64,000 bases of DNA from Thysanoteuthis rhombus (Eukaryota; Mollusca; Cephalopoda; Oegopsida; Thysanoteuthidae). A program made the translations under genes and the position numbers. Every line of letters begins with the position of its first letter. The stretch's first letter is position 1. Below the pieces are notes generated by a model. It saw nothing but the letters and a program-made list of their open reading frames with translations. It made no database searches and was not told the origin of the DNA. Positions 46,631 to 58,604 of the stretch are shown one piece after another. The stretch covers positions 57,285,538 through 57,349,537 of the forward strand of contig OY735212.1 of NCBI GenBank assembly GCA_963457665.1, given 5' to 3'.

Positions 46631-46632
<2 letters not shown>

Positions 46633-46660
<28 letters not shown>

Positions 46661-46661
46661 T
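46633..46661. repeat. (GA)n microsatellite
   Basis: About 14 GA units. A shorter one lies at 38883-38910. Confidence 0.9.
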
Positions 46662-46721
46662 GGTTGATTAGTAGTAAAGTCAGTGCAGAGTGATTAAAAT
46701 AGTCAAAACTTCTTTTTCATC

Positions 46722-47306
46722 ATCACCATCATTTTAGTGTCTGCCATTGGAAATAGACCTTCCCCAGGGTTAGCGGAACGTCTCTAGCATAGGCGTTACA
46801 GAATCAAAATTTTCTCAACTTGTCTGGTTTGACAAACCATCTTATTTTTTGCCACTTACAGTTTAACATGTGATCTGTGAAAATCTACATTTTGATTTGA
46901 AACGTCGATTGGTTATCTGGCATTCACACAATAAGTCCAGCCCATTGCCTTTTGAGTTTTCCAATGGATTCTCTGATATTCCTGCTTTTTCTCTAATATA
47001 CTGAGCTGTTTTGCAATCTCTCCATGTGATGTTGTGCATGATTCTTTCATGTGCATGTTGCATAGTTCTCAATCTGAGGGTCAATCTTCCAGTTGGGTTC
47101 CATATTTTAGCTCCATAGGTGACTATCCAGAGGATGTATTGGTTATAGACCCTTTTTTTTAGGACTTATGAGATTTTCTTATTCTTGAAAGTTGTGCATG
47201 CTTAACTGAAAACTAGCAATCCTAAAGTGATTCTTTGCTTGATTTCTTCTTTTGAGGATTTCATGAAGAACCTTTGTCCTTGGTAAATATAGTGGCCTAC
47301 TTTTGG
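46722..47306 (-). pseudogene. RTE retrotransposon 3' fragment
   Basis: The minus strand has QHAHERIMHNITWRDCKTAQ, YIREKAGI and the upstream YGAKIW and KRRVYNQYI-like blocks. The short CAT-rich tail near 46722 is degraded. Confidence 0.76.
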
Positions 47307-47309
47307 AGA

Positions 47310-47495
47310 TATTGTGCAAATACATAGCTATGGGGTAACTGTAAAAAATTCATGGATCTTCCCCAAAATTTGATAATTTGGCTTATTTGCCCACCTTTCC
47401 ACAAAATTTCATGGAAATTCACTGAGAACTTTTTGAGATATTGCATGGACAGACAGACAGACAGAAGGTCATATTTGAATACAAAAACCTCTCCT
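47310..47495 (+). repeat. Dispersed element with ACAGACAGACAG motif
   Basis: CCACAAAATTTCATGGAAAT, GAACTTTTTGAGATATTG and a GACA repeat resemble a phrase common in invertebrate interspersed repeats. I cannot name the family. Confidence 0.4.
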
Positions 47496-47589
47496 ATTAT
47501 CAAATTCCAGTCAACCAAATTCATTGTTGATTCCACCACTCCTGATGAAATAATGTCTTATGAAACAATTTGTCCCAGCTCCAAATGAA

Positions 47590-48295
47590 CCTTACCTATG
47601 CTGTCTGTGGCAAAATAGGTAAATTACAAAATATTAATGTTCTAATGACAAAAAAGAAATTTGTAGAGAATAATAGCCATTTTCTATACTCTTTAGACAT
47701 AGTCAATACAAAAATAACACTTATTACCTAGGGAGAAAAAAAAAGGTTTCAGTGTCATCTATGTAAATTGGCATCAACAAGAGATTTTTTGCTCAATTTC
47801 ACAAGCCTTTTTTATTCTCCAACATCTGCTGAGCACAATGTTTGGTGAATGGCAAGCAGCCATAATTGACTGGAATCAAATCTTTAGCTGTTTCTTGATA
47901 TTGAACCACTGCCAAATAGGTTCAGTCTGAAGATGGTTCCTTTGTAATTAGCAGTAAAGCTTTGACATCTGTTGACAAGAATTCTACCAATGTTCCTTGC
48001 TTTTCTCAGATGATATGTTGTTTCAATTACACCGACTTTATTTCACGGGCTATCCAAAAGCAAATTCATTATTTTTGTCTCCATCTGAGTTTATTATTCC
48101 TCAGAGAAACCAAGTGGGTTTGTCTGGATATTTGAAAAGTATTGCACAGTATTCATGATTACTTTTTTAAAGCTTGAACATATAGGCATACAAGTCAAGA
48201 GGGTAGGGGGACAACTGCCACCCCCCCTGCCTGAATTTTGGCAAATCAGATTTTGGGCCCATTGCCTCCTTTAACCATGCTTGGCCAAGTGAAAC
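47590..48295. other. Intron, nothing recognised
   Basis: Unassigned sequence ahead of the second LINE family. Confidence 0.4.
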
Positions 48296-48299
48296 AGCT

Positions 48300-48660
48300 C
48301 TTATTGTTTGTATACATTCTACATCAACATCAGCCACAACAACATCATGAGTCGATAGCTGGACAAACACTTTTCCCATCTCTTTTCATGATGACCGCAA
48401 TTCTTACCTCATCCCTCCACCTTTAGTCTGATCTTTTCCCACTGTGTTCAATGTCCCATAGAGACCAACCAGTCTTCTGCTCCATCTATCATCATCTCTT
48501 CTTGCTAAGTGTCCAGCCCATTTCCATTTAATTTGTTGCTTAATCATTTGTATAATATCCTTCACACTAGTTCTGCCTCTACTCCATGTTTATCTTTTCT
48601 TATCTCTTAGACTAATACCTTGCATTGCTCTTTCAATGGTTGTTTGTATGATTCAAAATT
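48300..48660 (-). pseudogene. Second LINE family (RTE-related) C-terminal fragment
   Basis: The minus strand reads IKWKWAGHLARRDDDRWSRR, then LVGLWDIEHSGKRSD and a WRDEVRIAVI-like block. The layout matches the common RTE copies here (KWQWAGHVARMADNRW) but the residues are clearly different, so this is a separate family rather than a decayed copy. Confidence 0.68.
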
Positions 48661-48924
48661 GGTTCTCTATCAAGTTAATCATCAAATCTATGGAATTTCA
48701 GTTATCTATTCCTATCAAAAAAAATATCAGAACTCCTAAAACCCAAATAACAACCTTGTGAATAATTTGGAGCTTTCACTAAGTGAAATTTTGTTATAAA
48801 AATCCTTCACTGTCAGAGATATCACAATGCATAAATTAACAAATGATTTCAAGTAAATACTTACCTATCTTACTTATTGCATTCATGATTTCTATAGTTT
48901 TTGATAATTCTTCTCTCTTCAAAA

Positions 48925-49385
48925 ATAATTTGAGACATTTTATCTATAACTTTCAACATTTCTTTCGAAAATTTTCCTCTACAAAAATGTGTTTGTACTG
49001 AAGCTAATGAAATAATCTTTTTTTTTTCAATTATATCCAGAGAAGAGCAACAAAACTTGTTCCAGAACTAGAAAAAACTCCCTTACAAAAAAGACTTTAA
49101 AAATTAAAACTAACAAAATTAGAAGAAAGGGAAACAAGAGGAAACATAATACAAACATTCAAAATTATAAAAGGCATCAACAACATCCCAGCTAAAAAAT
49201 TCCTTATAATGAATGAAAGATAAAAATGTATGAAGAATATAATTGAAAATATTCAAAAAGGGATTCTTCCCAGAAAGCTTTGTCAATAATCAGAAGAAAT
49301 TAATAGATCACAATCCAGAAATAATAGAAGCTAAAACGGTGAACAGCTCCAAAAATGAATATGATAATTGCACAAAATTTTCACT
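48925..49385 (+). pseudogene. CR1/Jockey-like LINE C-terminal fragment, copy 1 of a pair
   Basis: After a non-coding lead-in of about 95 bp the frame reads IQRRATKLVPELEKTPLQKR, KLKLTKLEERETRGNIIQTF and KIIKGINNIPAKKFL. The second copy, 1.2 kb downstream in the same orientation, shares both the lead-in and this region. Confidence 0.72.
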
Positions 49386-49389
49386 TGAT

Positions 49390-49830
49390 ATACATCTTAT
49401 CTCATCTTATCTTATCCTAATTATAATCAAAAGCATTCTGATATGCTACCAGAAATTTCAAATTTGTTTATCCAAGAGTAGTTTGGAAAATTGAACTCAT
49501 TATTTTTGTAGCTTATCTTGTTATCAAAGAATAGAGATTGACCAAGACATCACAAAGGATATGATCAGTTGTGTGAATAATTCTCAGATTAATGATGTCT
49601 CTTCTCAAAATTAGAGACAATATCTTAAAATTTGTTCGATGAAGGTTCATTTCATATTATATTCTGGGTGTTCAAGGAATGTAAAGATATTTTATCAGTT
49701 CATGACACTAACATCTCCTCTATTTGAGTCAAAACAGGACCCATCTATTGGTGATAGTCTTTTATTCCAAGATTTGAGATGGTAGTGAAAATAAGATACA
49801 TGAATTCTTGAGACAGAACTATAAGCATAA

Positions 49831-49877
<47 letters not shown>

Positions 49878-50120
49878 TGCACTGAGATGTATATATGATG
49901 ATCATCATCATTTGACTATGTAAATGAAGATTTAGGAGGGGATTCCATGTCTGTTGCAAGTTGGCTGTTAGCCAGTGGGGTGCACACAAGACAGGCAATT
50001 TCTTCCCTGGTGGCTGCAAGAGAGGGTCTGGTAAATGGATTGCGTTCATAATAGATTGTTTTTTTTGGTGGGGGGATAGAGAAAAACTGACCTAAAAATG
50101 AGACAAGAAAGAGAGTCCAA
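49390..50120. other. Intron between the two paired LINE fragments
   Basis: Holds one (AT)n tract and a higher-GC stretch (49960-50045) that I cannot assign. Confidence 0.4.
49839..49878. repeat. (AT)n microsatellite
   Basis: About 16 AT units with a CATATATG end. Confidence 0.93.
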
Positions 50121-50124
50121 CACA

Positions 50125-50505
50125 AAAATAACTTGAGGCATTTGATCTATAACTTTCAACCTTTTTTTCAAAATTTTCCTCTACAAAAAAGAGTTTGCAC
50201 AGAAGCTAATGAAATAATCTTTTTTTTTCAATTATATCCAGAGAAGAGCAACATAACTTGTTTCAGAACTAAAAAAAGAACTCCCCTGCAAGGAAAGACT
50301 TAAAAATTAAAACTAACAACATTAGAAGAAAGGAGAACGAGAGGAGATATAATATAAACATTTAAAATAATAAAAATCATCAATATCATCCCAGCTGAAA
50401 AATTCTTTATAACAAATGAAAGAAAAAAAAGTATGAAGGACATGGCTGGAAAAATTTTTAAAAAGGGTTCTTCTCAGGAAGTGTTGTCAACGATTGCTAA
50501 GATTT
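50125..50505 (+). pseudogene. CR1/Jockey-like LINE C-terminal fragment, copy 2 of a pair
   Basis: A direct repeat of 48925-49290 starting at the same point and differing by scattered substitutions and small indels. Codons for RRAT, QERLKN-like and ERREDII-like blocks are recognisable but broken. Confidence 0.7.
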
Positions 50506-50833
50506 ATTTTCCTTTTTATTGTGTAACTATTGAAGGCAGTCTGACTTGATGACTTCTGAGTTGATAGAGAAAAAAATTTAGAGAAAAAAGTCTCGCAAAA
50601 ACCTTCCTAAAACCTTACAATCAGTGCATTGTGAAATCAACGCACAATCTACTGAATTACAATGCTCAATGAGTGTGTTTGTAGATAAATATTACAACTT
50701 TGTTGCTACTGATCAGTTTTACACCTTTACAATTGTCAGATCATTTCCATCATTTCATGAGTCGGACAAAAGATTTGTACCAAAGTATATGCTCCAACAC
50801 ACACATGAATACATGCAATTATGTACAAAAGCA

Positions 50834-50849
50834 TCTCTCTCTCTCTTGT

Positions 50850-50894
<45 letters not shown>

Positions 50895-50901
50895 GTATAT
50901 A
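50834..50901. repeat. Compound (CT)n(AT)n microsatellite
   Basis: CT units broken once by TTGT, then ATATAT. Confidence 0.93.
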
Positions 50902-50904
50902 GTC

Positions 50905-51289
50905 TAGAAAGCTTTAGAGCTTTATACTCTACACACATTAAAAACTTTCTGAAAAGTTTTTATGCATCACTTCAGTCACTAATTTCCCAATAACTATTAA
51001 TGAAGTTTACATGAATTTCTCCAGTGTTTTTTTGTTTTCATGTTTTACATATACTTTGTTATTATGGTATTACATGTAAATTCTCTCTTGTTGGGATCAT
51101 CAGCTGTTTACCATGTAACCATTTCAGGGATTTTAAAAACAAAACAGCCTTTTTAACATGGCACCCCAGCAATATCGATGAAACACCTCAGTTATGATTT
51201 TAAGACATAGCTTATGTTATACTTGTAGTTTTTTTGATAGGATATTACAATAATCTATTGCATATGGGAGTTATTTTATATATATATAT

Positions 51290-51372
<83 letters not shown>

Positions 51373-51390
51373 TACATACATAAATATATA

Positions 51391-51466
<76 letters not shown>

Positions 51467-51888
51467 CACATTTAAGGTCCAACTCAAAAGTTTTGGAAAG
51501 ACATTTTCATTTTATATGCCTTGGCAGCAAATTGATGGTTGCAGTGTATGGGAAATCAAAAGAGTGAATGTTAATAGATAGTATATCTTTTAGAGATTAT
51601 CCTCTCAAATTCATCAATGAGATTCAAAGAGGATCAGATATAATGTAGGTGGGGATAATGCCACTAAAGTAGACAAGTCTGAAACCTATCCATTTCTCTG
51701 GAATGGATTAAGTAATTGGTAAGGAAGTGGTGGGGGGTAAGCATGGAGGATATGGGCCAAGAGCATGCATCAAATTTGCGGAGGTTGTGTATCATAGCAT
51801 TTCCAGCTCAAAAAGAACGTTAAACAATTCTTTGAGAATCTAAGATGGGCCATTCCGCAACAATATGTTTCATGCAATTTCACAGGCC

Positions 51889-51890
<2 letters not shown>
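50905..51890. other. Intron, nothing recognised apart from the long (AT)n tract
   Basis: Unassigned sequence on both sides of 51276-51471. Confidence 0.4.
51276..51471. repeat. Long compound (AT)n/(CA)n microsatellite
   Basis: About 195 bp of AT/GT/CA alternation flanked on both sides by CACACACA. Tyr/Ile frames here are artefacts. Confidence 0.96.
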
Positions 51891-51891
<1 letters not shown>

Positions 51892-51928
<37 letters not shown>

Positions 51929-52375
51929 GTCTTTTAACGTCCGTCGTAGGACATAGACCTTCCCCGGGACGTGCCACACTCCTCTATCATGGGTGTCGCA
52001 GAGCCAGTACCTTCTAGCTAGTCTCTCCATCTAATATTCTGCCAGCCGCGGTTGCGCATGTGATCACGGGGAATCCATGTTGTGAGTCACGATGTCCACC
52101 GGTTGTCCACCATTCTTGCAACATGGCCAGCCCACTACCATTTGAGATTTTTTATGATGTCCCTGACTCTTGTCTTTTCTTGGATGTATTGTGCTGTCAT
52201 GTGGTCTCTCCATGTGAGGCCCTGCATAATTCTTTCATGTGCACGTTGCATGGTTCTCAATTTGCAAAGTTGTCTCTTGGTTATGTTCCATGTTTCAGCT
52301 CCATAAGAGACTATTGGGAGAATGCATTGGTTATACACCCTCCTTTTTAGGATTATTGGGATTTTCTTTACTATT
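51892..52375 (-). pseudogene. RTE retrotransposon 3' fragment, relatively young, with (CAT)n tail
   Basis: An 86-codon open frame holds KRRVYNQCILPIVSYGAETW, KLRTMQRAHERIMQGLTWRD and YIQEKTRVRDIIKNLKW. It shifts frame once into the GHVARMVDNRW-like block. The tail is about 12 CAT units (51892-51927). CpGs such as ccgcgg and ccgtcg survive, suggesting a later insertion than its neighbours. Confidence 0.82.
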
Positions 52376-52467
52376 TTCTTAATACTTATGTACATATCTA
52401 ATCAATATCATTAAAATTATAGATATACATAATCAGAAAATAAGTATATATTTATATTATATTCATA

Positions 52468-52468
<1 letters not shown>

Positions 52469-52514
<46 letters not shown>
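52469..52514. repeat. (AT)n microsatellite
   Basis: About 19 units plus a GTATATAATG end. Confidence 0.93.
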
Positions 52515-52679
52515 ATGTATATTATTAGTTAGAAAAACAAACACACATCCTCATGTTCATACCTACAGAAATACCGATAAAAAGATACGTACATAATTTT
52601 TACTAATTAAAAAGAAAATATGCTTATCCATTGTCACACACACAGAGAATGATCAGAATGATTTTAATCGCATTATATC

Positions 52680-52850
52680 ATACAGATGCTCTTATTGGGA
52701 ATGATCATCTGTTTTTACATGGTGAATGTACAATTTGGCCTAGACAATGTAAATAGAATCCTTCAATTGTATTTTGTATCTACGATGTCTAGGCCAAATA
52801 GTACATTCACCGTGTAATAATGGGTGATCATTTCAAAAAAGAATGTCTGT
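52680..52850. mobile_element. Foldback made of two SINE tails
   Basis: GGTGAATGTACAATTTGGCC + TAGACAATGTAAATAGAAT at 52720-52758, and its inverse, ATGTCTAGGCCAAATAGTAC + ATTCACCG, at 52783-52813. Arms are about 60 bp around a 20-bp centre. The same tail occurs in the SINE at 24345-24595. Confidence 0.65.
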
Positions 52851-52864
52851 ATAATATAACTCAA

Positions 52865-54075
52865 TTTATAATCATATATATATATCTATATATATATAAA
52901 CAATAAAAATGAATCAAGCATTTCCCTTAGTATGAAAGATCTTAACACCAAAGAGGATGGAAGAGAATTTGGGAATGTTGACCCACAGTGGAAAGTAGTC
53001 TGAGATAAATGGAACAACATTGATGCAGCACACTGGAAACAAAAATTAGACAACTTGCCCAAATGGCTCAGTTTTCTGGAGAAGAAATAAGGAAAAGCTA
53101 TCCTATACTAAAACAAACACTGTATGCACTGTTGTGTGCCATTGTTGAATATTTTACTCATAGTTGTTGAAGTAAAAGAGTAATTGCAAAAAAGATTCGA
53201 TAAGAGAAGTTTTGTCCCACTTTGCCAACGATCGTTAATATTTTTACGGTAAGAAATAATCATACTGACACAAAATTGTACTTTTAATTACTTATTCATA
53301 CGTATCTCATCTCATACACATGTAATAAGATATTAATTCACATCTCATCGTACACACTCAAACACACATACACAAATGTCCGCACACACAAGTTTAACCA
53401 TATATTTATAGTCATGCAAATTGATATTCTGATATTCATCTATCTACTTATATTTACCAAACTTTGATAAATTAAACCTTTATCTGCAGCGAATCCTCTC
53501 AATTACAATTCATTATGAGTAACTGACCAAGACTTTACCATCATTTCTGACTACCCACCAAAAATTGTTATCCAGCATGTAGAATACATCTCCCACAAAA
53601 CTTGTTCACTTTTACAATGTTTCTGGTTATAGAAGGGCTTTCTTACAGGCATTACCTTTTTCTCTCAATGTATATTTTTCTTACTTCCAAACATCTGGTC
53701 ATTTATTGTAAATATACATGTGTGTATGTGCTTTGAATGTTTGTGTATTCAATCCCTGAATACAGTAATACCTTAAATAGTTGATTAGTTCAAAACTACT
53801 GTTTGAGGTCTTGTAATAATTTAATGTTTTTCTTTCAACTCTTACTTAGTTGCATTTGTTTGTCCACCAATATCTTAACGGTACTACATCAAAACCTGGA
53901 CTATTTAAGGTATCGCTGTATTAACTTTTAAATATGTTTTGTACATTAACCAAACAAGGGAATCTTCAGAGTCTCCAAAAAAGTTTTGCATGCATGCAGA
54001 GTCAGGCATTTACACATGCTAATACTTATCTTTACATATGATCTCCACATTTTTTCAATGTATAGATACACAACT
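52865..54075. other. Intron, nothing recognised
   Basis: 52930-53110 (GGAATGTTGACCCACAGTGG) may be an old transposon remnant; unsupported. Confidence 0.35.
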
Positions 54076-54370
<295 letters not shown>

Positions 54371-54429
54371 TAAGATTCAGTCACATTAAATACATGTTTG
54401 TGCATATACACATCTAGTTGTACTGCTAT

Positions 54430-54535
54430 ATATATATTTGGACGAAATACGTTTCCTAATATAATGTCTCTAAAATTATCACATTCTGTCGGACATGAAC
54501 TGTCCAATTTAATGATATAGATACAGTCAGCAATA
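54430..54535 (+). mobile_element. 3' part of the second SINE family
   Basis: GACGAAATACGTTTCCTAAT, ATTCTGTCGGACATGAACTG and AATGATATAGATAC repeat the tail of the copy at 54660-54890. Confidence 0.6.
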
Positions 54536-54541
54536 TGGGAA

Positions 54542-54571
54542 CACACACACATATATGTGTGTGTGTGTGTA
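54542..54571. repeat. (CA)n(TA)n(TG)n palindromic microsatellite
   Basis: CACACACACATATATGTGTG and further TG; a self-complementary alternating purine-pyrimidine tract. Confidence 0.9.
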
Positions 54572-54659
54572 AATATTCATGGCTCCAACCAAAGAGTGGT
54601 AGTTTAAGTACGCTATTTCAATGGGTTGTTTAAGTGCACTATTTCAAACACATGCTCAT

Positions 54660-54890
54660 GAAGAGTGCTGCAAGTTCAGTTGGTAGAGCAGAGTTAAAGC
54701 TGCTTCCTGGTGGATGCTGGTTCAAGTCCTGCTTGGTGCTCACTTTTTTTATTCATTTCCAAGGTTGGCTGTTCGATTTGCTATTTGGTTAATTCCAGTA
54801 CCAGATGAAATATGTTTTCCGATATAATGTCTTTAAATTATCACTTTCTGTCGGATGTACACTGTCCAATCGAATGATATACATATGTAT
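54660..54890 (+). mobile_element. tRNA-derived SINE, second family
   Basis: A tRNA-like head (AAGTTCAGTTGGTAGAGCAG, box A type; GCTGGTTCAAGTCCTGC, box B) followed by a body ending in TTTCCGATATAATGTC, TTTCTGTCGGATGTACACTG and AATGATATACATATG. Confidence 0.65.
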
Positions 54891-54894
54891 GAAT

Positions 54895-56090
54895 ACACGT
54901 GTGTGCATGTGTGTGTATGTGTGTGTTATATAACTATCTCTAGAGACATAGGTGTTCTTATACTAAATCACACATAAACATGTTTCTATATTTCTATAAA
55001 TAAACCTTGGAACATTGTCAATTTTCCTACACGCAAACGTACATGATTCTCTATATACACATACACACATAATGATATACTTTGACAAAAACAGCACCAA
55101 CGCATATAGTCTATTTGTTAAGATACATACATTAATATGCTTGCATCCATACATACCCAGACAGATATGTAATGAAATATTCTATGGTCTATCAGATTAC
55201 CCTAAGAAAAAGATCACTGCACATCCAAAATAGCAGAAACAAAGAGCATACCAAATTGTCTACATTCAATTTTCATATCTACAAATTATTCATGTTAGTT
55301 TGAAGAGATTTGTAATGTGAACGACCGTATAAATATTATATGTACGTATATTTAATAAGAATGTAATAAATAACCAGTTACTATAATTAAGTTTGCACAT
55401 AAAAACTTGGCTTTATTTCAATAGAAAACTCTCGCTCTTGCCTTTGACGTATGGGGAATAACCAGTCTTTTATTCTACATAATCATTATTCTTCATTTCA
55501 CTACTGGCGCCAACCGTAAGGTTATGTCTAAAAATAGTGCCAAAAATTTCCTCACCTTCAAATTGATAGCCTTGCTCATATGTTCAGGTATTTGGTTAAG
55601 TAAAGAAGAAAGAATGTTTTCTTGCATATATACATATATATTTTTAGTATGTGGGCTAGGCTGACGTAACTTTTCAGTCAGATATAAAATTTTTGTAGAT
55701 AAAAGAGTTTTCTCAGCGATTTGGGGGGAACTCCCAATGTATATAAATAGAAGTGATACATAAACATCTGAGGGAAAGCCTGAAAATAACAACGAGGAAA
55801 ACTTAAGTAGTATCATTATTCTCTGCCCCCAGAAAACAATCTATTAATACGACACAGGTAATCATTTGCTTTGGTGTGAGTGCATCTTATGGCTAGCCAA
55901 ATGGCTGGACCCTGGGGACTAGAAATTTTTTGAAGGCATGTGAAATTTCAAGACAGATGTCGGATAAGTGGCACTATCTTCATAGGTCACTAAAGGTTGG
56001 CACAGGTCAACTTAGGGTCAAAATTGCTATTTCTGACCAAACTGCAAAAAAGAAGCATTTTACATGATACTGCATAAACTGGAAATCCCC
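54895..56090. other. Intron, nothing recognised
   Basis: The minus-strand frame at 55493-55816 has no family resemblance. Confidence 0.4.
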
Positions 56091-56094
56091 CAAA

Positions 56095-56357
56095 ACAGCA
56101 CAGGAACGACAGAGATCAGTGATATCATAGAAACCATTAGAAAACTCAAATGGCAATGGGCTGGCCAAATTACGAGAATGTCAGACAACTGCTGGACATC
56201 CCAACCCATAATGCAGATCCCCTTAGGATCATATGCAAAAACGTAGCCAGCAAAATATGAGATGGCATGACGACCTAAATAAATTCAGAAATTATTGGCT
56301 CTGCCCATGCTAGAGGATCTGGCGAATCTTGAGAGAAGTTTATGTCCAATGATGATA
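56095..56357 (+). pseudogene. RTE retrotransposon 3'-terminal fragment
   Basis: Carries ISDIIETIRKLKWQWAGQIT, RMSDNCWTSQP and a decayed end. The usual ATG tail has become the start of a GATATC-rich tandem array (56357-56620). Confidence 0.78.
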
Positions 56358-56620
56358 TCACTCGATACCTAGAGAAAACTTGATGATATCACTGGATATA
56401 TCATGATATCTAGAGAAAACTTGATATCACTTGATATATCACTATAGAAAACTCAATGATATCACTAGGTATCTGGAGAAAAAGATGATATCAATAGATA
56501 TCAAGAAAAAAATTGATTATATCACAATTTATATCACTAGATATTCAGAAAAAAATTTGATATCACCAGATACCTAGAGAAAACTTGATGATATCACCAG
56601 ATATCTAGAGAAAACTTTCA
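56357..56620. repeat. GATATC-rich irregular tandem array
   Basis: About eight units of the form GATATCACTAGATATCTAGA + GAAAACTTGAT, with unit lengths varying by deletion. It starts at the tail of an RTE fragment. A lone unit recurs at 57487-57510. Confidence 0.75.
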
Positions 56621-56653
56621 GGTAAATATTTTTTTCTAAAAGATATCAGTGAA

Positions 56654-56725
56654 GGTGTTGTTGGCCAAGTGGTTAGCAGCTTGGAAAATTGAATCAATGA
56701 GTGAATTTCAAACTCCAACTGGGAT
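56654..56725 (+). repeat. tRNA-like (possible SINE head)
   Basis: TTGGCCAAGTGGTTAGCAGC (box A type) and ATTTCAAACTCC (box B type) at tRNA-like spacing. No convincing clover-leaf. Confidence 0.35.
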
Positions 56726-57094
56726 GATCCATTTTCACTTCACACTTAAGCTCTTGGAAAAGGCAATAATAGGAATAAATGATGCAACTTAGGATAAAAA
56801 AATATTCCAAATATAACAAATTAACATACAGTAATTTTGTGAACGAGTAATTAAGGGGATAGGTACAGTATTCTGAATAAAAGGATATTTTTGTAGAAAT
56901 TTTTAAAAAGTTGTCAGAATAGAATTTCATTTCATGTCTTATACTTGTAAATTCGCATTTTTGTTTAAGAAAATTTTATGGGGGCAAAGGAACTACTCTT
57001 CTTAATTCCATGGAAGCAACAATTCTGATGGAATCAATATTCCAGGACCAATTGAAGATGGTCGGCATCTTTTCAAAGCAATCGATACAAAGTG

Positions 57095-57158
57095 TGATAA
57101 ACTTGCAATAGGAGTCATTTTTGGTAAAAACCCAGGCAAGGCTGGGTACTTCTGCTAG
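57095..57158 (+). mobile_element. Helitron-like 3' terminus 3
   Basis: CCCAGGCAAGGCTGGGTA forms a CCCAG/CTGGG stem and is followed by CTTCTGCTAG and T. This is the best-paired of the three hairpins. The element's 5' boundary is not recognised. Confidence 0.55.
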
Positions 57159-57235
57159 TAGTAAACATAGGCTGAAACATTTAACAGATAATGGTATTCT
57201 ACTTCTCCAATCATAACATCATGTATAAGATCTAT

Positions 57236-57375
57236 ACCGTATCACCGTAACCCCAACTAACCAGCCAAGTGGGCAACAGATTTTCATCTCTTCCCTTGTC
57301 TGTGTGTGTGTCTCTGCTTAATGTTGACCATAGGTTCACAATCACTAACAAGTGAATACCTCATTTCCCAAGATG
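57236..57375 (-). mobile_element. Family-A MITE, distal fragment
   Basis: TATCACCGTAACCCC, CCAACTAACCAGCCAAGTGG, then a TGTGTGTGTCTC tract and TGACCATAGG, matching the distal half in reverse. Confidence 0.6.
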
Positions 57376-57621
57376 AAGTGGCCTCAAAACTGTTAAAACA
57401 TCAGATTCTGACTGGTGTTATCTATTTTATTTTCTCACAAATGCCTTTAAGAAAGACATGACTCTATTTCTCCCTGTGCTCTATCCTATCACTAGATACC
57501 TAGAGAAAAACATCCCATTACTGGCATGTCATGAAGTTGATAAATAAGAGGGAGTGTGGCTGAACAGTTCAACAACCCAGTTTATCATAACTATCTTAAT
57601 GGCCGAGACATTAGCAACAAA

Positions 57622-58075
57622 AAAAGCTGTCAAAAACTGTCAATCAATACTTTCTGCATAGATTTCTTCAGTTTTTTAGTTGGTCTGGCTTGGATGGCTA
57701 TGTATATATCATATGTACAGGAGGAAACCAATCGAGTTAGAGGGCTGAAGATTTTAATATTTTCTCCCTATTATGTCTATAGAAAACTTTTGTTTTTTTT
57801 TCATAGATTTACCTCTTAAATAGGTTTTTAGTAGAGGGTTCAATTTGAAATGTGACTTCAAGCTAAACTGGTCCCTTAGTATGTGTCTGGTAGCTTGCAT
57901 GCTTTTTTTTTTTGAAAATTCAGATTTTTTAGAGATCATTGCCCAACAAAAAGCAAGTAAAGTAACTTATTCATTGATTACACCATTTTCCGATTCTTTA
58001 ATTGACCATCCACAACTCGGCATGCTGCCAAAAGACATTGGTCACATCACATCGAGCAACTAATCAGAGCTGTTG
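57622..58075 (-). mobile_element. Family-B repeat, near-complete copy
   Basis: Contains AGTTGGTCTGGCTTGGATGG, ATAGGTTTTTAGTAGAGGG, GCCCAACAAAAAGCAAGTAA and GAGCAACTAATCAGAGCTG. Confidence 0.74.
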
Positions 58076-58079
58076 TAAA

Positions 58080-58600
58080 TAAGATTTAGGTACTTATTAG
58101 GTAACATGGTTCAACAAAACCCAATTTATGGTGTACTCATTGATGAACAAACTAACTAGCAATGGGTTGCCAGATAAACTCACAATAAATCTCTCGTGCA
58201 TAATCTGCAATATTAATTTCATGATGAATAAAGATTATGTTTAAACAGCTATATTGGTGTACCTAACTACTGCTTGACAAGAACCAACAGCTTTTGTAAA
58301 CACTGTGAGATTAAAACTTCATAAACATTATCAATCACAACATGAATAATCCTTTTATTGATTACTGCCCAAAAACTCGTTGAAAGTGTCCATGTTCAGG
58401 ATTAGAGAGCTACGCTATGAGTGATTTAAAGAGCCATCAGGTGTTGCCTGGCTCTGTGAAGTGGTTTGGGACATTGTCAGATGGTAATTAGGATGTTCAT
58501 AAGGAAATAATATGCAATGATAATAATGTAGTTGGTTCATTATTTCAAATAAATGTCCGCATCATTTTAAGAGGGGGCTTGTTTGCAGTCTTTTAAATAA
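58080..58600. other. Intron, nothing recognised
   Basis: Unassigned sequence. Confidence 0.4.
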
Positions 58601-58604
58601 CATA

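Noticed and set aside
51245-51487. Tyr/Ile repeat open frames (also at 54075-54296, 29727-29945 end, 33919-34119)
   Set aside because: They are translations of (AT)n microsatellites.
54660-54750. True tRNA genes here and at 62857, 24450 and 59510
   Set aside because: A- and B-box-like motifs are present, but acceptor stems do not pair and each runs into a shared repeat body; they are SINE heads.
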